Positions 16,137-24,460 of a DNA stretch of 64,000 nucleotides are shown one piece after another; positions within the stretch are counted from its first letter, which is position 1; every line of letters begins with the position of its first letter. A program made the position numbers and the translations under genes. Location of the stretch: the NCBI RefSeq assembly GCF_023897065.1, contig NZ_JAMHIV010000041.1, positions 1 to 64,000 of the forward strand. Reading direction: 5' to 3'. The notes beneath the pieces were generated by a model that was not told where the DNA came from, did not search any database, and was given only the letters and a program-made list of their open reading frames with translations. This stretch comes from Crossiella sp. SN42. GTDB taxonomy: Bacteria; Actinomycetota; Actinomycetes; Mycobacteriales; Pseudonocardiaceae.

Positions 16137-17627
16137 ATGAGTGAGATTGGGACTGGTCGCCGGGAGTTCCTTGGGTGGCTGAGCGGGATCGGGGCGGCGG
16201 CGGTTGCCGGGGGCTGGTTGGGTGCTGGGGTCGCGGCCGCTGATTCTGTTGCGGTGACTGTGTTGCGGGGTGTGAACCTGGTGGACACCTCGGGGGCTCC
16301 GGTGCGGCGGAATGCCACGATGGTGCTGGGGGACGATCGGATTCTTGCGGTGGGTGGGTGGGATCTGCCGGTTCCGGCGGGGGCCCGGGTGTTCGATCTG
16401 GCGGGGAAGTACGTGATCCCTGGGTTGTGGGACATGCACATGCATGGGGCCTACTTCGAGAAGATCACGTTGCCGTTGTGCCTGGTGCACGGGGTGGTGG
16501 GGCTGCGGGAGATGTGGGGGTTCCCGCAGCATCACGATCTTCGGCGGCGGATTGAGGCTGGGGAGGTTTTTGGGCCTCGGTTGGTCATTGGGAGTGTGAT
16601 CATCGATGGGCCGGACTCGGTGTTGCCTGGGGCGTTGATCGTGCGGAGTCCGGAGGAGGCTCGGGCTGCTGTGCGGGCTGCCGTGGAGGGGGGCGCGGAC
16701 TTCGTGAAGGTGTATCCGTTTTTGGGGCGGGAGTTGTTGCGGGCTGTCGCGGATGAGTGCCGGGGCTTGGGGATTTCGTTTGCTGGGCACGCTTCTGACC
16801 ATGTGTCGATGGCGGAGTCGAGTGCCTTGGGGCAGCGGACGTTTGAGCACATGTTCGGGTTGAGTCTGGCGACGAGTACGCGGGAGGCGGAGTTTCGGCG
16901 GCGGATCGCTGCCCTGCCGTTGGATCCGGCGGACTCGTTCGCCTGGTTCAAGGCGGTGCGGGAGATCGAGCGGGAGGCGGTGGCGTCACACTCTCCGGTG
17001 AAGGCTCGGGTGCTGGCGGAGTTGTTGCGGCGCAATGGTTCTTGGCAGTCGCCTACGTTGCGGGCGATGCTGGTTTACTCCTCGCCTGCGGAGGAGTTCG
17101 CTTCGGATCCGCGGATGAAGTATCTGCCGCCGATGTACAAGGATTACTGGGCGAGCTCGTTGAAGCGGTGGGTGCCGGTGGGCGCGGAGGAGGTTCGGCG
17201 GCAGCGGGAGTACTTCGCGGCTCGGCTGCGGATGGTGGCGGCTCAGCACCGGTATGGGGTGGGGACGTTGCTGGGGACTGATTCGGGGAATCCCTATGTG
17301 TTTCCTGGGTTTTCGGTGCATGAGGAGTTGGAGTTGCTGGTGCGGGCGGGGTTGAGTCCGTTGGAGGCGTTGCAGGCTGGGAGTCGGGATGTGGCTCGGT
17401 TCTTGGGGATGCCGGTGGGGGCTGGGACGTTGGGGGTGGGGCAGCGGGCGGATGTTGTTGTGGTGGAGGGGGATCCGTTGGTGGATATTCGTAATACCCA
17501 GCGGATCTGTTTGGTGGTTGCTCGGGGGCGGGTTCTGACGGCAGCTGATCGGGAGCGGATGTTGGGTGAGGTGGAGAAGGCTGCGTTGGAGCCTGTTGGC
17601 GGGCGAGCTTTTGGTGGCTGCTGCTAG
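16137..17627 (+). CDS. Tat-exported amidohydrolase (imidazolonepropionase-like)
   Basis: Predicted metal-dependent hydrolase outside the membrane. The N-terminus has a twin-arginine signal (RREFLGWL, Arg8-Arg9, then a hydrophobic stretch ending in AAADS). The mature part is an amidohydrolase-family barrel: HMHMHG near residue 102 gives the HxH metal ligands, a GHASDHV stretch gives another His, and TLLGTDSG near residue 378 supplies the catalytic Asp. Substrate cannot be told; relatives cleave cyclic amides, prolyl peptides and related bonds. Codon use differs from its neighbours, with many TTG, CGG and GGG codons and more T at third positions, which may reflect transfer. The gene stands alone. 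Confidence 0.82.
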   Translation: MSEIGTGRREFLGWLSGIGAAAVAGGWLGAGVAAADSVAVTVLRGVNLVDTSGAPVRRNATMVLGDDRILAVGGWDLPVPAGARVFDLAGKYVIPGLWDMHMHGAYFEKITLPLCLVHGVVGLREMWGFPQHHDLRRRIEAGEVFGPRLVIGSVIIDGPDSVLPGALIVRSPEEARAAVRAAVEGGADFVKVYPFLGRELLRAVADECRGLGISFAGHASDHVSMAESSALGQRTFEHMFGLSLATSTREAEFRRRIAALPLDPADSFAWFKAVREIEREAVASHSPVKARVLAELLRRNGSWQSPTLRAMLVYSSPAEEFASDPRMKYLPPMYKDYWASSLKRWVPVGAEEVRRQREYFAARLRMVAAQHRYGVGTLLGTDSGNPYVFPGFSVHEELELLVRAGLSPLEALQAGSRDVARFLGMPVGAGTLGVGQRADVVVVEGDPLVDIRNTQRICLVVARGRVLTAADRERMLGEVEKAALEPVGGRAFGGCC

Positions 17628-17641
17628 GTTTTCGCGGCGTG

Positions 17642-17777
17642 CGGTGGATTGTGTGATTTGGTTTGGGGCCCCTAGGCCATCCCGGATTGGGCTGACGGGG
17701 CAGGCGGTGAGGCCTGCCCAATCGCTGGGGTAGCTTATGGGATGGCCTTCCCCCAAACAAAATCACACAATCCACCG
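17642..17777. repeat. Large nested inverted repeat (136 bp)
   Basis: The left arm (17642-17683) and right arm (17739-17777) are near-perfect reverse complements over about 40 bases: CGGTGGATTGTGTGATTT pairs without mismatch, and AGGCCATCCC pairs at the inner end. The 55-base centre holds a second hairpin (GATTGGGC 17685-17692 with GCCCAATC 17716-17723, and GGCAGGC with GCCTGCC inside it). It lies between the amidohydrolase gene (+) and the HxlR gene (-). It could serve as a bidirectional terminator, but it is far larger than needed and resembles a small non-autonomous mobile element. No clear target-site duplication was seen. Confidence 0.75.
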
Positions 17778-17877
17778 AGCGGGTGAGGTCTGATTCCGCT
17801 TCGCGCCAAGGCGATCGCGCAATCGTGGCAAGCTCGCTCGCGCGGGTCCATTGTGGACAGTCGGGCGCGTGGGTTGG

Positions 17878-18300
17878 CTAGACGACGGGCTGCGGGGGTT
17901 CTGCCGCTCGTTCGTCGAAGGCTTGGCGGGCGGTGACGACCTGGGGGAGGTTGGCGGTGGACCAGGCTCGGACTGCTGCCAGGGGGGCTGCGGCGGAGCG
18001 GCCCAGCTCGGTGAGCTCGTAGTCGACTCTTAGGGGGACGGTGGGGTAGACGGTGCGGGTCACCAGGCCGTCGCGTTCCAGGGTGCGGAGGGTTTGGGTG
18101 AGCATCTTCTGGCTGACGCCCTCCAGTTTTTGTCTCAGCTGGCCGAAGCGGCGAGGGCCGTCCTCCAGTGCGCCGATGGTCAGGGCGGTCCACTTGTCGG
18201 CCAGCATGTCCAGTAGGTCGCGGCAGGGGCATTCGCGGGAGTAGACGTCCCGCACCCCCTCCTCTGGGACCCAGTCGGGGTTTTCCTGCATACTTCCCAT
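17878..18300 (-). CDS. HxlR-family winged-helix regulator
   Basis: Transcription factor of 140 aa with the HxlR signature near the N-terminus: ECPCRDLLDMLADKWTALTI, where Cys residues in the CPC motif may sense electrophiles or oxidants as in related HxlR/YodB proteins. A helix-turn-helix follows (RRFGQLRQKLEGVSQKMLTQTL) and then a wing. The ATG at 18300 is used; 40 bases separate it from the divergent quinone-oxidoreductase-like gene, which is its probable target. The C-terminal tail (AAEPPQPVV) is short and disordered. Confidence 0.9.
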   Translation of the reverse strand: MGSMQENPDWVPEEGVRDVYSRECPCRDLLDMLADKWTALTIGALEDGPRRFGQLRQKLEGVSQKMLTQTLRTLERDGLVTRTVYPTVPLRVDYELTELGRSAAAPLAAVRAWSTANLPQVVTARQAFDERAAEPPQPVV

Positions 18301-18308
18301 AAGAGACT

Positions 18309-18316
18309 TGGTACCA
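18309..18316. promoter_or_regulatory. Short palindrome in the HxlR/oxidoreductase divergent promoter
   Basis: TGGTACCA is a perfect eight-base palindrome in the 39-base gap between the divergent HxlR regulator and oxidoreductase genes. It is placed where an autoregulatory operator would be expected. The assignment rests only on symmetry and position. Confidence 0.35.
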
Positions 18317-18339
18317 CATGGAGTGATGGGGAGAAAACG

Positions 18340-19269
18340 ATGCGTGCGGTGCTGGTACGGGAGCCGGGTGGGCCTGAGGTGCTCGAGCTGACCGAGGTCG
18401 AGCGGCCGGAGCCTGCGGCTACCGAGGTGCTGGTGCGGGTGCGGGCGGCTGGGGTCAACCCGGTGGACTGGAAGGTGCGGGCCAGCGGGGACCTGCGTGG
18501 GGCGCGGGCGACTGCGGTTGGTTGGGATGTCGCTGGGGTGGTCGAGGCGGTGGCGCCTGGGGTGACCTGGCTCCGGGTGGGGGATGAGGTGCTGGGGATG
18601 CCGTACTTCCCGCACACGGCCACCGCCTACGCCGACTACGTCACCGCGCCGGCTCGGCACCTGGTGCGCAAGCCCGCTGGGCTGGACTTCTTCCAGGCCG
18701 CGGGGTTGCCGTTGGCGGGGTTGACCGCGTGGCAGGCGTTGGTGGACACGGCGGACGTGCAGCCTGGGCAGCGGGTGCTGGTGCACGCGGCGGCCGGTGG
18801 GGTTGGGCATCTGGCGGTGCAGATCGCCAAGGCGCGGGGGGCTTATGTGCTGGGCACCGCGAGTGCCGGTAAGCACGAGTTCCTGCGGTCGCTTGGGGTG
18901 GACGAGCCGGTGGACTACACGGCCGGGCCGTTCGAGGAGGCGGTGTCCAAGGTGGATGTGGTGGTGGACGCGCTGGGGCCGGAGACCAGTCTTCGGTCGC
19001 TGGAGCTGCTCGGCGCCGGTGGGTACCTGGTGTCGGTGTTGTGGGGGGTGGATGAGCAGGTGGCGGCCGAGGCTGAGCGGCGCGGGGTCCGGGCGGACAA
19101 CGTGATGGTCGAGCCGGACCACCTCGGGCTCGGGGAGCTGGCGGCGCTGGTGGACGCGGGGCGGTTGACCGTGCACGTGGACAAGGTGTTCCCGCTGGCC
19201 GAGGCCGGTGCGGCGCACGCCTACGGCGAGGCGGGCCGCACCAGCGGGAAGATCGTGCTGGCCGTCTAG
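18340..19269 (+). CDS. Quinone oxidoreductase-like NADP-dependent MDR enzyme
   Basis: Zinc-free medium-chain reductase of 309 aa. The N-terminal GroES-like part has the family stretch AAGVNPVDWKVR, and the Rossmann part carries VHAAAGGVGHLAVQIAK near residue 150 for NADPH binding. No catalytic or structural zinc cysteine cluster is present, which fits QOR-type enzymes that reduce quinones or enones. It is divergent from an HxlR regulator, a common detoxification pairing. Its TAG overlaps the stop of the convergent gene (CTAG, 19266-19269). Confidence 0.88.
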   Translation: MRAVLVREPGGPEVLELTEVERPEPAATEVLVRVRAAGVNPVDWKVRASGDLRGARATAVGWDVAGVVEAVAPGVTWLRVGDEVLGMPYFPHTATAYADYVTAPARHLVRKPAGLDFFQAAGLPLAGLTAWQALVDTADVQPGQRVLVHAAAGGVGHLAVQIAKARGAYVLGTASAGKHEFLRSLGVDEPVDYTAGPFEEAVSKVDVVVDALGPETSLRSLELLGAGGYLVSVLWGVDEQVAAEAERRGVRADNVMVEPDHLGLGELAALVDAGRLTVHVDKVFPLAEAGAAHAYGEAGRTSGKIVLAV

Positions 19270-19799
19270 TCCTCGCGGTGCTCGGTGATCGGGGAGGGCA
19301 CCATCGCCTCGGTCACCGCGTGGCCCATCCGGCGTAAGGCGGCCTCGATGGCCAGCCGGATGGAGCCGTTCATCGGCAGCAGCGGCAGCCAGGGCTGCGC
19401 GTTCCACTCCGGGCCGCGCAGTCCTGGGCTGACCGTCACGCTGGCCAGCTCGTCGTTGGGCAGCAACAACTCCAGCCGCGCCTGCCGGACCACCACCTCG
19501 GCGCTGTGCTCCGCGCGGGGCGGTGGCACCGGCTCGTACTGGGCGGCCACCAGCCACTCCAGGTCATCGCTGATCCGCTGCACGGCCTCGGCGATGCCGA
19601 TCAACAGCTCCGCCCTGCGGTGCGGACAGGTCTCCTCGGTCGCCTGGGACAGTCGCCCGGCCACCTCGGTGAGGGCCACTGCGGCCTCGGACTCGGTTCG
19701 GCACTCCACCATGTCGTGATCAACGGCACGGGCCGCGGAAAGTCGCGGCTTCCAATCGTTGTCACCCGATTGTGTAAGCCGACTTGTCACCTGGGTCAC
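19266..19799 (-). CDS. Hypothetical protein, 177 aa
   Basis: Family not recognised. The protein is soluble and acidic, with an N-terminal helical part (about 45-90) and a C-terminal part containing VSPGLRGPEWNAQPWLPLLP. No signal peptide, metal motif or nucleotide motif was found. The start is uncertain: GTG 19799 is the furthest upstream with a weak GAG before it, while ATG 19712 would give 148 aa but has no ribosome site. It is divergent from the acyl-AMP-ligase-like gene across 134 bases, and its stop overlaps that of the convergent oxidoreductase gene. Confidence 0.6.
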   Translation of the reverse strand: MTQVTSRLTQSGDNDWKPRLSAARAVDHDMVECRTESEAAVALTEVAGRLSQATEETCPHRRAELLIGIAEAVQRISDDLEWLVAAQYEPVPPPRAEHSAEVVVRQARLELLLPNDELASVTVSPGLRGPEWNAQPWLPLLPMNGSIRLAIEAALRRMGHAVTEAMVPSPITEHRED

Positions 19800-19871
19800 A
19801 AATTTCTCAGCGGGCGGGACTGAGCCGCGTTTGGACTCGGCTTAATATCATCGGAGTTCACCTCCTGGGTA

Positions 19872-19897
19872 TTGACAGTCTTCCTCGTTGATAAATA
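19872..19897 (+). promoter_or_regulatory. Possible promoter of the acyl-AMP-ligase-like gene
   Basis: A consensus TTGACA (19872-19877) is followed by TAAATA (19892-19897) after 14 bases, shorter than the ideal 17. The surrounding 100 bases are notably AT-rich for this genome. The gene's GTG is at 19934, with GGAGGAG upstream. Confidence 0.35.
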
Positions 19898-19933
19898 GCG
19901 TCCAGCTCCGGGGAAGTCGGAGGAGAAAACATT

Positions 19934-21685
19934 GTGATCGGGTCTTTTCGTGCTGCCTCACTAATTCCGCAACAGCTCTTCCATAAGCTGGACCAGGGCG
20001 GATTGTCCCTGCCGGACAACCTCAACCGCTGGGCGGCCGGGTTCGGGGACCAGCCGGCGCTGAGTTTCCTCGACCACCACGGGCCGCGGCCCGTCGGCGA
20101 GGCCAGCGTGCTCACCTGGGCCGAGCTGGACCGCAGGGTCAGCGCGGTCGCCGCCTGGATCCAGCGCCGCGCCTGCCGTGGCCAGCGGGCCGCGATCCTG
20201 GCCCCGCACGGGCCGGACTACGTGATCGCGTTCCTGGCCGCGCTGCGCGCCGGGATCATCGCCGTGCCGCTGTTCCCGCCCGGGCATCCCGGCTCGGTGA
20301 CCAGGCTGGCCGCGATGTTCGCCGACTGCGGCCCGCGCCTGGTGCTGACCACCCGCGCCCAGCTGGCCGTGGTGGAGGCCTTCCTGGAGGGCCACGGCCT
20401 GCGCAAACCCGAGGTGGTCGCGGTGGACGCGCTGCCCGATGCCATCGGCGCGGAGGTCGAACCGGCCTGGCACACCGGCGACGACGTGGCCTACCTGCAA
20501 TATCCGCCCACCTGGACCGGCTCGCCCTGCGCGGTGCAGGTGACCTTCCGCAACGCGGTGGACAACGCGCTCACCCTGGTCGAGTCCATCGGCGCGCTGC
20601 CCGGCCAGTCGCCCTCGGTCAGCTGGCTGCCGCTGCACCACGCCGAGGGCCTGCTGCTCGGGGTGATCGCCCCGGTCGCGGTGCGCGCCCGCGCGGTGCT
20701 GATGGACCCGGCCGCGTTCCTGCTCAAGCCCGAGCGCTGGCTGCGCGCGCTCACCGCCAACCCCGGTGCGGTCAGCGCCGCGCCGGACTTCGCCTACGCC
20801 TACTGCGCCACCCGGATCGGCGCCCAGGAGAAGGCGCTGCTGCGGCTGGACCACGTGCGCGCGCTGTTCGTGGACGGGGCAGGCGCGCAGGCGGAGACGC
20901 TGACCAAGTTCCTGGCCGCCTTCGCCGAATGCGGGCTGCGGCCCGAGGCGGTGCGCTGCGGGTACGGGCCGGTCGGCGCGGCCGCCCTGGTGTCGGTGAC
21001 CAGCGCCGCGCCCCGGCGCACCGCGTTCGACCGGGCCCTGCTGCGCCGGGGTCGCGCCACGCCCTGCGCGCAGGAGTCACCCGATGCGCTGACCTTGCTC
21101 TCCAGCGGAACTCCCACCCGGCACCGGGTGCGGATAGTGGCCGCGGACAACGGTCGGACGCTGCCCGACGGCTCGGTCGGCGAGGTGTGGGTCTCCGGCT
21201 CGCTCGGGCCTGGGTTCTGGGGCCGCCGGAAGCCGGGGGAGCGGCCCTTCGGCAACCGGCTGGAGGACGCCGCCGCGCCCGCGCACGGCTGGCTGCGCAC
21301 CGGGGACCTCGGCGTGGTCGACGACGGCGAGCTCTACGTGCTCGGCCGGGTCGCCGACCTGCTGACCGTGCGCGACCGCCAGCACTACCCGCAGGACGTG
21401 GAGGCCACCGCGGCCGGCGCGCACTCGGCGCTGCGCGCGCACCAGCTGGCCGTGTTCACCGTGCGCGAGTTCGACCGGGTGCTCACCGTGCTGGTCGCCG
21501 AGCGGATCAGGGAGTGCTCGACCCAGCAGGTCCTCGGCCAGGTGCGCCGCGCGGTGACCGCCCGGCACAGCCTGGTGCTGGACCGGATGTTGCTGGTGGA
21601 CTCCGGCCGCCTGCCACGCACGCCCGATGGCGCGATCTGCCGCGCCACCACCCGCGAGCGCTACCTGACCGGCGGGTTCGACTGA
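19934..21685 (+). CDS. Fatty-acyl-AMP-ligase-like protein with degenerate active site
   Basis: The 583-aa protein has the overall layout of the FAAL/FadD32 branch of the AMP-binding family: AELDRRVSAVAAWI near the start, the FAAL-like VPLFPPGHPG near residue 118, GWLRTGDLGVV near 455 and a small C-terminal lobe. Key residues are missing. The ATP-binding P-loop, normally YTSGSTxxPKGV, reads YPPTWTGSPCAVQ (about residue 190), and the C-terminal catalytic Lys of the xSGK motif is replaced (RTPDGAICR, about 564). It is therefore probably unable to adenylate by the usual route. No acyl carrier protein is adjacent. GTG start with GGAGGAG upstream. It overlaps the convergent PucR-type gene by 25 bases. 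Confidence 0.78.
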   Translation: MIGSFRAASLIPQQLFHKLDQGGLSLPDNLNRWAAGFGDQPALSFLDHHGPRPVGEASVLTWAELDRRVSAVAAWIQRRACRGQRAAILAPHGPDYVIAFLAALRAGIIAVPLFPPGHPGSVTRLAAMFADCGPRLVLTTRAQLAVVEAFLEGHGLRKPEVVAVDALPDAIGAEVEPAWHTGDDVAYLQYPPTWTGSPCAVQVTFRNAVDNALTLVESIGALPGQSPSVSWLPLHHAEGLLLGVIAPVAVRARAVLMDPAAFLLKPERWLRALTANPGAVSAAPDFAYAYCATRIGAQEKALLRLDHVRALFVDGAGAQAETLTKFLAAFAECGLRPEAVRCGYGPVGAAALVSVTSAAPRRTAFDRALLRRGRATPCAQESPDALTLLSSGTPTRHRVRIVAADNGRTLPDGSVGEVWVSGSLGPGFWGRRKPGERPFGNRLEDAAAPAHGWLRTGDLGVVDDGELYVLGRVADLLTVRDRQHYPQDVEATAAGAHSALRAHQLAVFTVREFDRVLTVLVAERIRECSTQQVLGQVRRAVTARHSLVLDRMLLVDSGRLPRTPDGAICRATTRERYLTGGFD

Positions 21686-22878
21686 CGGAGCCGGGCGGCC
21701 CGCAGCACGAGCTCCAGCTCGAAGCGGGCCGCCGGGTCGGTCAGCGTCTCGCCGAAGAGGTTCTCCAGCTGGTGCATCCGGTAGCGCACGGTCTGCGGGT
21801 GGATGCCCAGCCTGGCGGCCACCTCCGGCGCGCCGCTGCGGGTCTCCAGCCAGGCCAGCAGGGTCTCGGTGAGCCGCTCGCGCTGGCGCGGGGTCAGCTC
21901 GGCCAGCGGGGCCAGCACCCGGCGGGTCAGCTCGTCCAGCAGGAACTGCTCGTGCAGCAGCCACAGCGTGGCCAGGTGGTCCGCGCAGTGCTGCACCTCG
22001 GCCGAGGGCAGCGTGCCCGCGCGCATCAGCTGCAACGCGTGCCGGGCCCAGCGCAGTGACTGGGCCGCGTCGGGCAGCTCCACGGTGGGGCCGACCGCGA
22101 CCAGCCAGTCCTGCAACGGCCGGTCCAACAGCTGTTCGTGGTCCGCGCCCGCCGGGATGAGCAGGCAGGGGGCGCTGCCCTCGAAGTCGACCAGGATGGC
22201 CCGGTCCAGCCGGGGCTCGGCCCGGTGCGGGCGGTCCGGGCGCGGTTCCAGGGCCACCGCGCAGACCCGGTCCGGCAGCTCCCACTCCGCGGCCGCGGCC
22301 AGCTCGATCACCAGGTGCCGCGGGTTCGGCGGCTCGGCCAGCAGCACCTCCAGCAGGCGACGGCGGCGGCGCTCGCGGGCCCCGGTGGCCCGCTGCTGCG
22401 CGGCCACGTAGCCCTCGACTGACAGCGCGGCCAGCTCGTCGATGTGCGCGAACACCGCCTCGCCGAGCAGCCGCATGGTGTCCACCGACAGGTGCACCCG
22501 CTCACCGAAGTCGGTCAGCCTGCGCCAGGCGATCCGCGCGCCCAGCCGGTAGGCCTGCTGAAGGGTGTCCAGGCTGCGGCCCTCGTGGAACTCGCCGCGG
22601 CCCAGCCGCCGGTACATCTCCGCCCGCTTCGGGTGCGCCGCGGCCGGGTCGGCCACCCGGTCCACGAACTGCATCAGCGCGTGTTCGATCCCGTCGCTGA
22701 TGATCTGCCCGAACGCCTCGTCCAGCGGCCGGGAGTACTCGGGTATACCGCGTTGGATCTCGCCGAGTATCTGGTTGGCCACATCCGGCACCTCGGCCCG
22801 CATCAGCGGCGCGAGATCGCGGGAGAGGCCTTTCCACGGGTCGATGCCCGCGCGTAGCTGGTTCACGCCCGACTCCAA
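21661..22878 (-). CDS. PucR/CdaR-family transcriptional regulator
   Basis: Regulator of 405 aa. The C-terminal helix-turn-helix of the PucR family is clear (APEVAARLGIHPQTVRYRMH, about residues 348-368, followed by LENLFGETLTDPAARFELEL). The N-terminal ~170 residues are helical (RsbR/DUF-like sensory part found in many actinobacterial PucR proteins), and the middle resembles a GGDEF-like fold without its motif. Its target is not clear; it is divergent from the siderophore exporter region by 256 bases and converges on the FAAL-like gene with a 25-base coding overlap. Confidence 0.86.
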   Translation of the reverse strand: MESGVNQLRAGIDPWKGLSRDLAPLMRAEVPDVANQILGEIQRGIPEYSRPLDEAFGQIISDGIEHALMQFVDRVADPAAAHPKRAEMYRRLGRGEFHEGRSLDTLQQAYRLGARIAWRRLTDFGERVHLSVDTMRLLGEAVFAHIDELAALSVEGYVAAQQRATGARERRRRRLLEVLLAEPPNPRHLVIELAAAAEWELPDRVCAVALEPRPDRPHRAEPRLDRAILVDFEGSAPCLLIPAGADHEQLLDRPLQDWLVAVGPTVELPDAAQSLRWARHALQLMRAGTLPSAEVQHCADHLATLWLLHEQFLLDELTRRVLAPLAELTPRQRERLTETLLAWLETRSGAPEVAARLGIHPQTVRYRMHQLENLFGETLTDPAARFELELVLRAARLRQSNPPVR

Positions 22879-23106
22879 TGGCGGGTAGGAGGTCGAAGCA
22901 TTTCAAGGAGGGGGTCAACAATGGTGCTGATCAGGCGGGTTGTCATCCTCCGAAAGAACTACATCCCATGATCGGCCCTGATTCCTGTGGAAAGCGCTCT
23001 CATTTGTTCCTCCCCGCTGAAAAACGCCTGGTCGGCCTCATCCGTCACTCCGACTAACGAGCGGGGTGGGCCAGGGGGAACGCAACCGCTCGCAGCGGTT
23101 CCTGGC

Positions 23107-23125
23107 TTAGGCAAGCCTAAGGTAA
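23107..23125 (+). promoter_or_regulatory. Iron box upstream of the MFS exporter gene
   Basis: TTAGGCAAGCCTAAGGTAA matches the DmdR1/IdeR consensus at 14 of 19 positions and contains the palindromic core TTAGGC-AA-GCCTAA. It is only nine bases before the GTG at 23135. A small hairpin (AACCGCT/AGCGGTT, 23084-23100) lies just before it. The rest of the 256-base gap to the PucR-type gene shows nothing further. Confidence 0.78.
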
Positions 23126-23134
23126 GTTCCGGGG

Positions 23135-24418
23135 GTGCGACTCGGACAGCTCGTCATCGACACCGCCCCGCTGCGCAGCAGCCCACCGTTCCGGCTGGTG
23201 TTCGCCGTGCAGGTGATCGCCATGGTGGGCACCAACCTCACCGTGGTCGCGGCCAACCTCCAGGTCTTCGCGCTGACCCGCTCCTCGCTGCAGGTCGGCC
23301 TGGTCAGCCTGGCGCTCGGGGTGGCCCTGCTGTTCGGGCTGCTGGCCGGCGGCGTGCTGGCCGACCGGGCGGGCAAACGGATGATCATCGTGACCACCCG
23401 GCTCGGCATGGTCGCGGTGCTCGGCGTGCTGGCCTGGAACTCCGCGCTGCCCGAACCGAGCCTGACCGTCATCTACGTGACCGCGGTGCTGGCCGGGCTG
23501 GTCAACGGCCTCGGCGCGCCCGCGCTGATCGCGGCCACCCCCGCACTGGTCGGCGCGGACAACCTGGCCGCGGCCGGCGCGCTGACCGCGATCACCACCC
23601 AGATCGGCGCCATGGTCGGCCCGCTGCTGGCCGGGTTCATCGCCGAGGCCTGGGGCCTGGCGGTGTGCTTCGCCATCGACGCGGCCACCTTCCTGCTCGG
23701 CGCGCTGCTGCTGGCCTTCCTGCCCAAGCTCGGCCCGGACGGCACGGCCGAGCACGCCCACCCGGTCCGCTCCATCGCCGAGGGCTTCGCCTTCCTGCGG
23801 CAGAGCCGGGTGGTCACCGGCCTGCTGCTGATCGACGTCTTCGCGATGGTCTTCGCCATGCCGTACGTGCTGTTCCCGGAGATGGGCCTGGCGGTCTTCG
23901 GCGGTGAGTTCGCCACCGGCCTGCTCTACGCCGCCCCCGCGGTGGGCGCCTTCCTGGCCGCGCTGACCAGTGGCTGGACCGCCACCGTGCGGGCCTCCGG
24001 CAAGGTGCTGATCGGCTCGGTCCTGTTGTGGGGCCTCGCGGTCATCGGCTTCGGGCTCAGCCCCGCGCTGTGGCTGGCACTGGTGTTCCTCGCGCTGGCC
24101 GGCGCGGCGGACACCATCTCGGAGATCCTGCGCCGCACCCTGTTGCAGCACTACACGCCGGAGCGGCTGCTCGGCAGGGTGGGCAGCATGTGGCTGGCCC
24201 AGGCCACCACCGGCACGGCGGCGGGCAACGCGGTGATGGGCGGGCTGTCCCGCGTGCTCGGCTCCGGCATGGCGCTGGTGACCGGCGGCGTGGCCTGCGT
24301 GGTGGGCGTGGTCGGCATCGCGATCGCCTTGCCTGAGCTGCGCAAAGCCACGCTGAGCGGGCCCAGTGCGGAGGAGTCCGAACGCGTCACAGAAGGTTGC
24401 AAGGTTAGCTTTACCTAA
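23135..24418 (+). CDS. MFS exporter, EntS-like, probable siderophore efflux
   Basis: Twelve-helix major facilitator protein of 427 aa, in the EntS-like group (MFS_3) used to release siderophores. The start APLRSSPPFRLVFAVQ and the first cytoplasmic loop GVLADRAGKRMII (MFS motif A) are typical. An iron box lies directly upstream and an MbtH-like gene directly downstream, so export of the siderophore made by this locus is the likely role. GTG start at 23135; the preceding ribosome site is weak. The stop codon lies inside the iron box of the next gene (24400-24418). Confidence 0.87.
   Translation: MRLGQLVIDTAPLRSSPPFRLVFAVQVIAMVGTNLTVVAANLQVFALTRSSLQVGLVSLALGVALLFGLLAGGVLADRAGKRMIIVTTRLGMVAVLGVLAWNSALPEPSLTVIYVTAVLAGLVNGLGAPALIAATPALVGADNLAAAGALTAITTQIGAMVGPLLAGFIAEAWGLAVCFAIDAATFLLGALLLAFLPKLGPDGTAEHAHPVRSIAEGFAFLRQSRVVTGLLLIDVFAMVFAMPYVLFPEMGLAVFGGEFATGLLYAAPAVGAFLAALTSGWTATVRASGKVLIGSVLLWGLAVIGFGLSPALWLALVFLALAGAADTISEILRRTLLQHYTPERLLGRVGSMWLAQATTGTAAGNAVMGGLSRVLGSGMALVTGGVACVVGVVGIAIALPELRKATLSGPSAEESERVTEGCKVSFT
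24400..24418 (+). promoter_or_regulatory. Iron box for the MbtH-like/panD pair
   Basis: CAAGGTTAGCTTTACCTAA matches the DmdR1/IdeR consensus at 14 of 19 positions. It covers the last codons and stop of the exporter gene and is 42 bases before the ATG at 24461. It places the MbtH-like protein and aspartate decarboxylase under iron control. Confidence 0.78.
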
Positions 24419-24460
24419 CCTAGGCTTCAGTCGTTCGGACAGTCGCGCAAGGAGTTGTGG

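Noticed and set aside
17878-19557. A 559-codon frame extending the HxlR regulator upstream
   Set aside because: The extension runs antisense through the oxidoreductase gene. The HxlR protein begins at the ATG at 18300 and has the normal family length.
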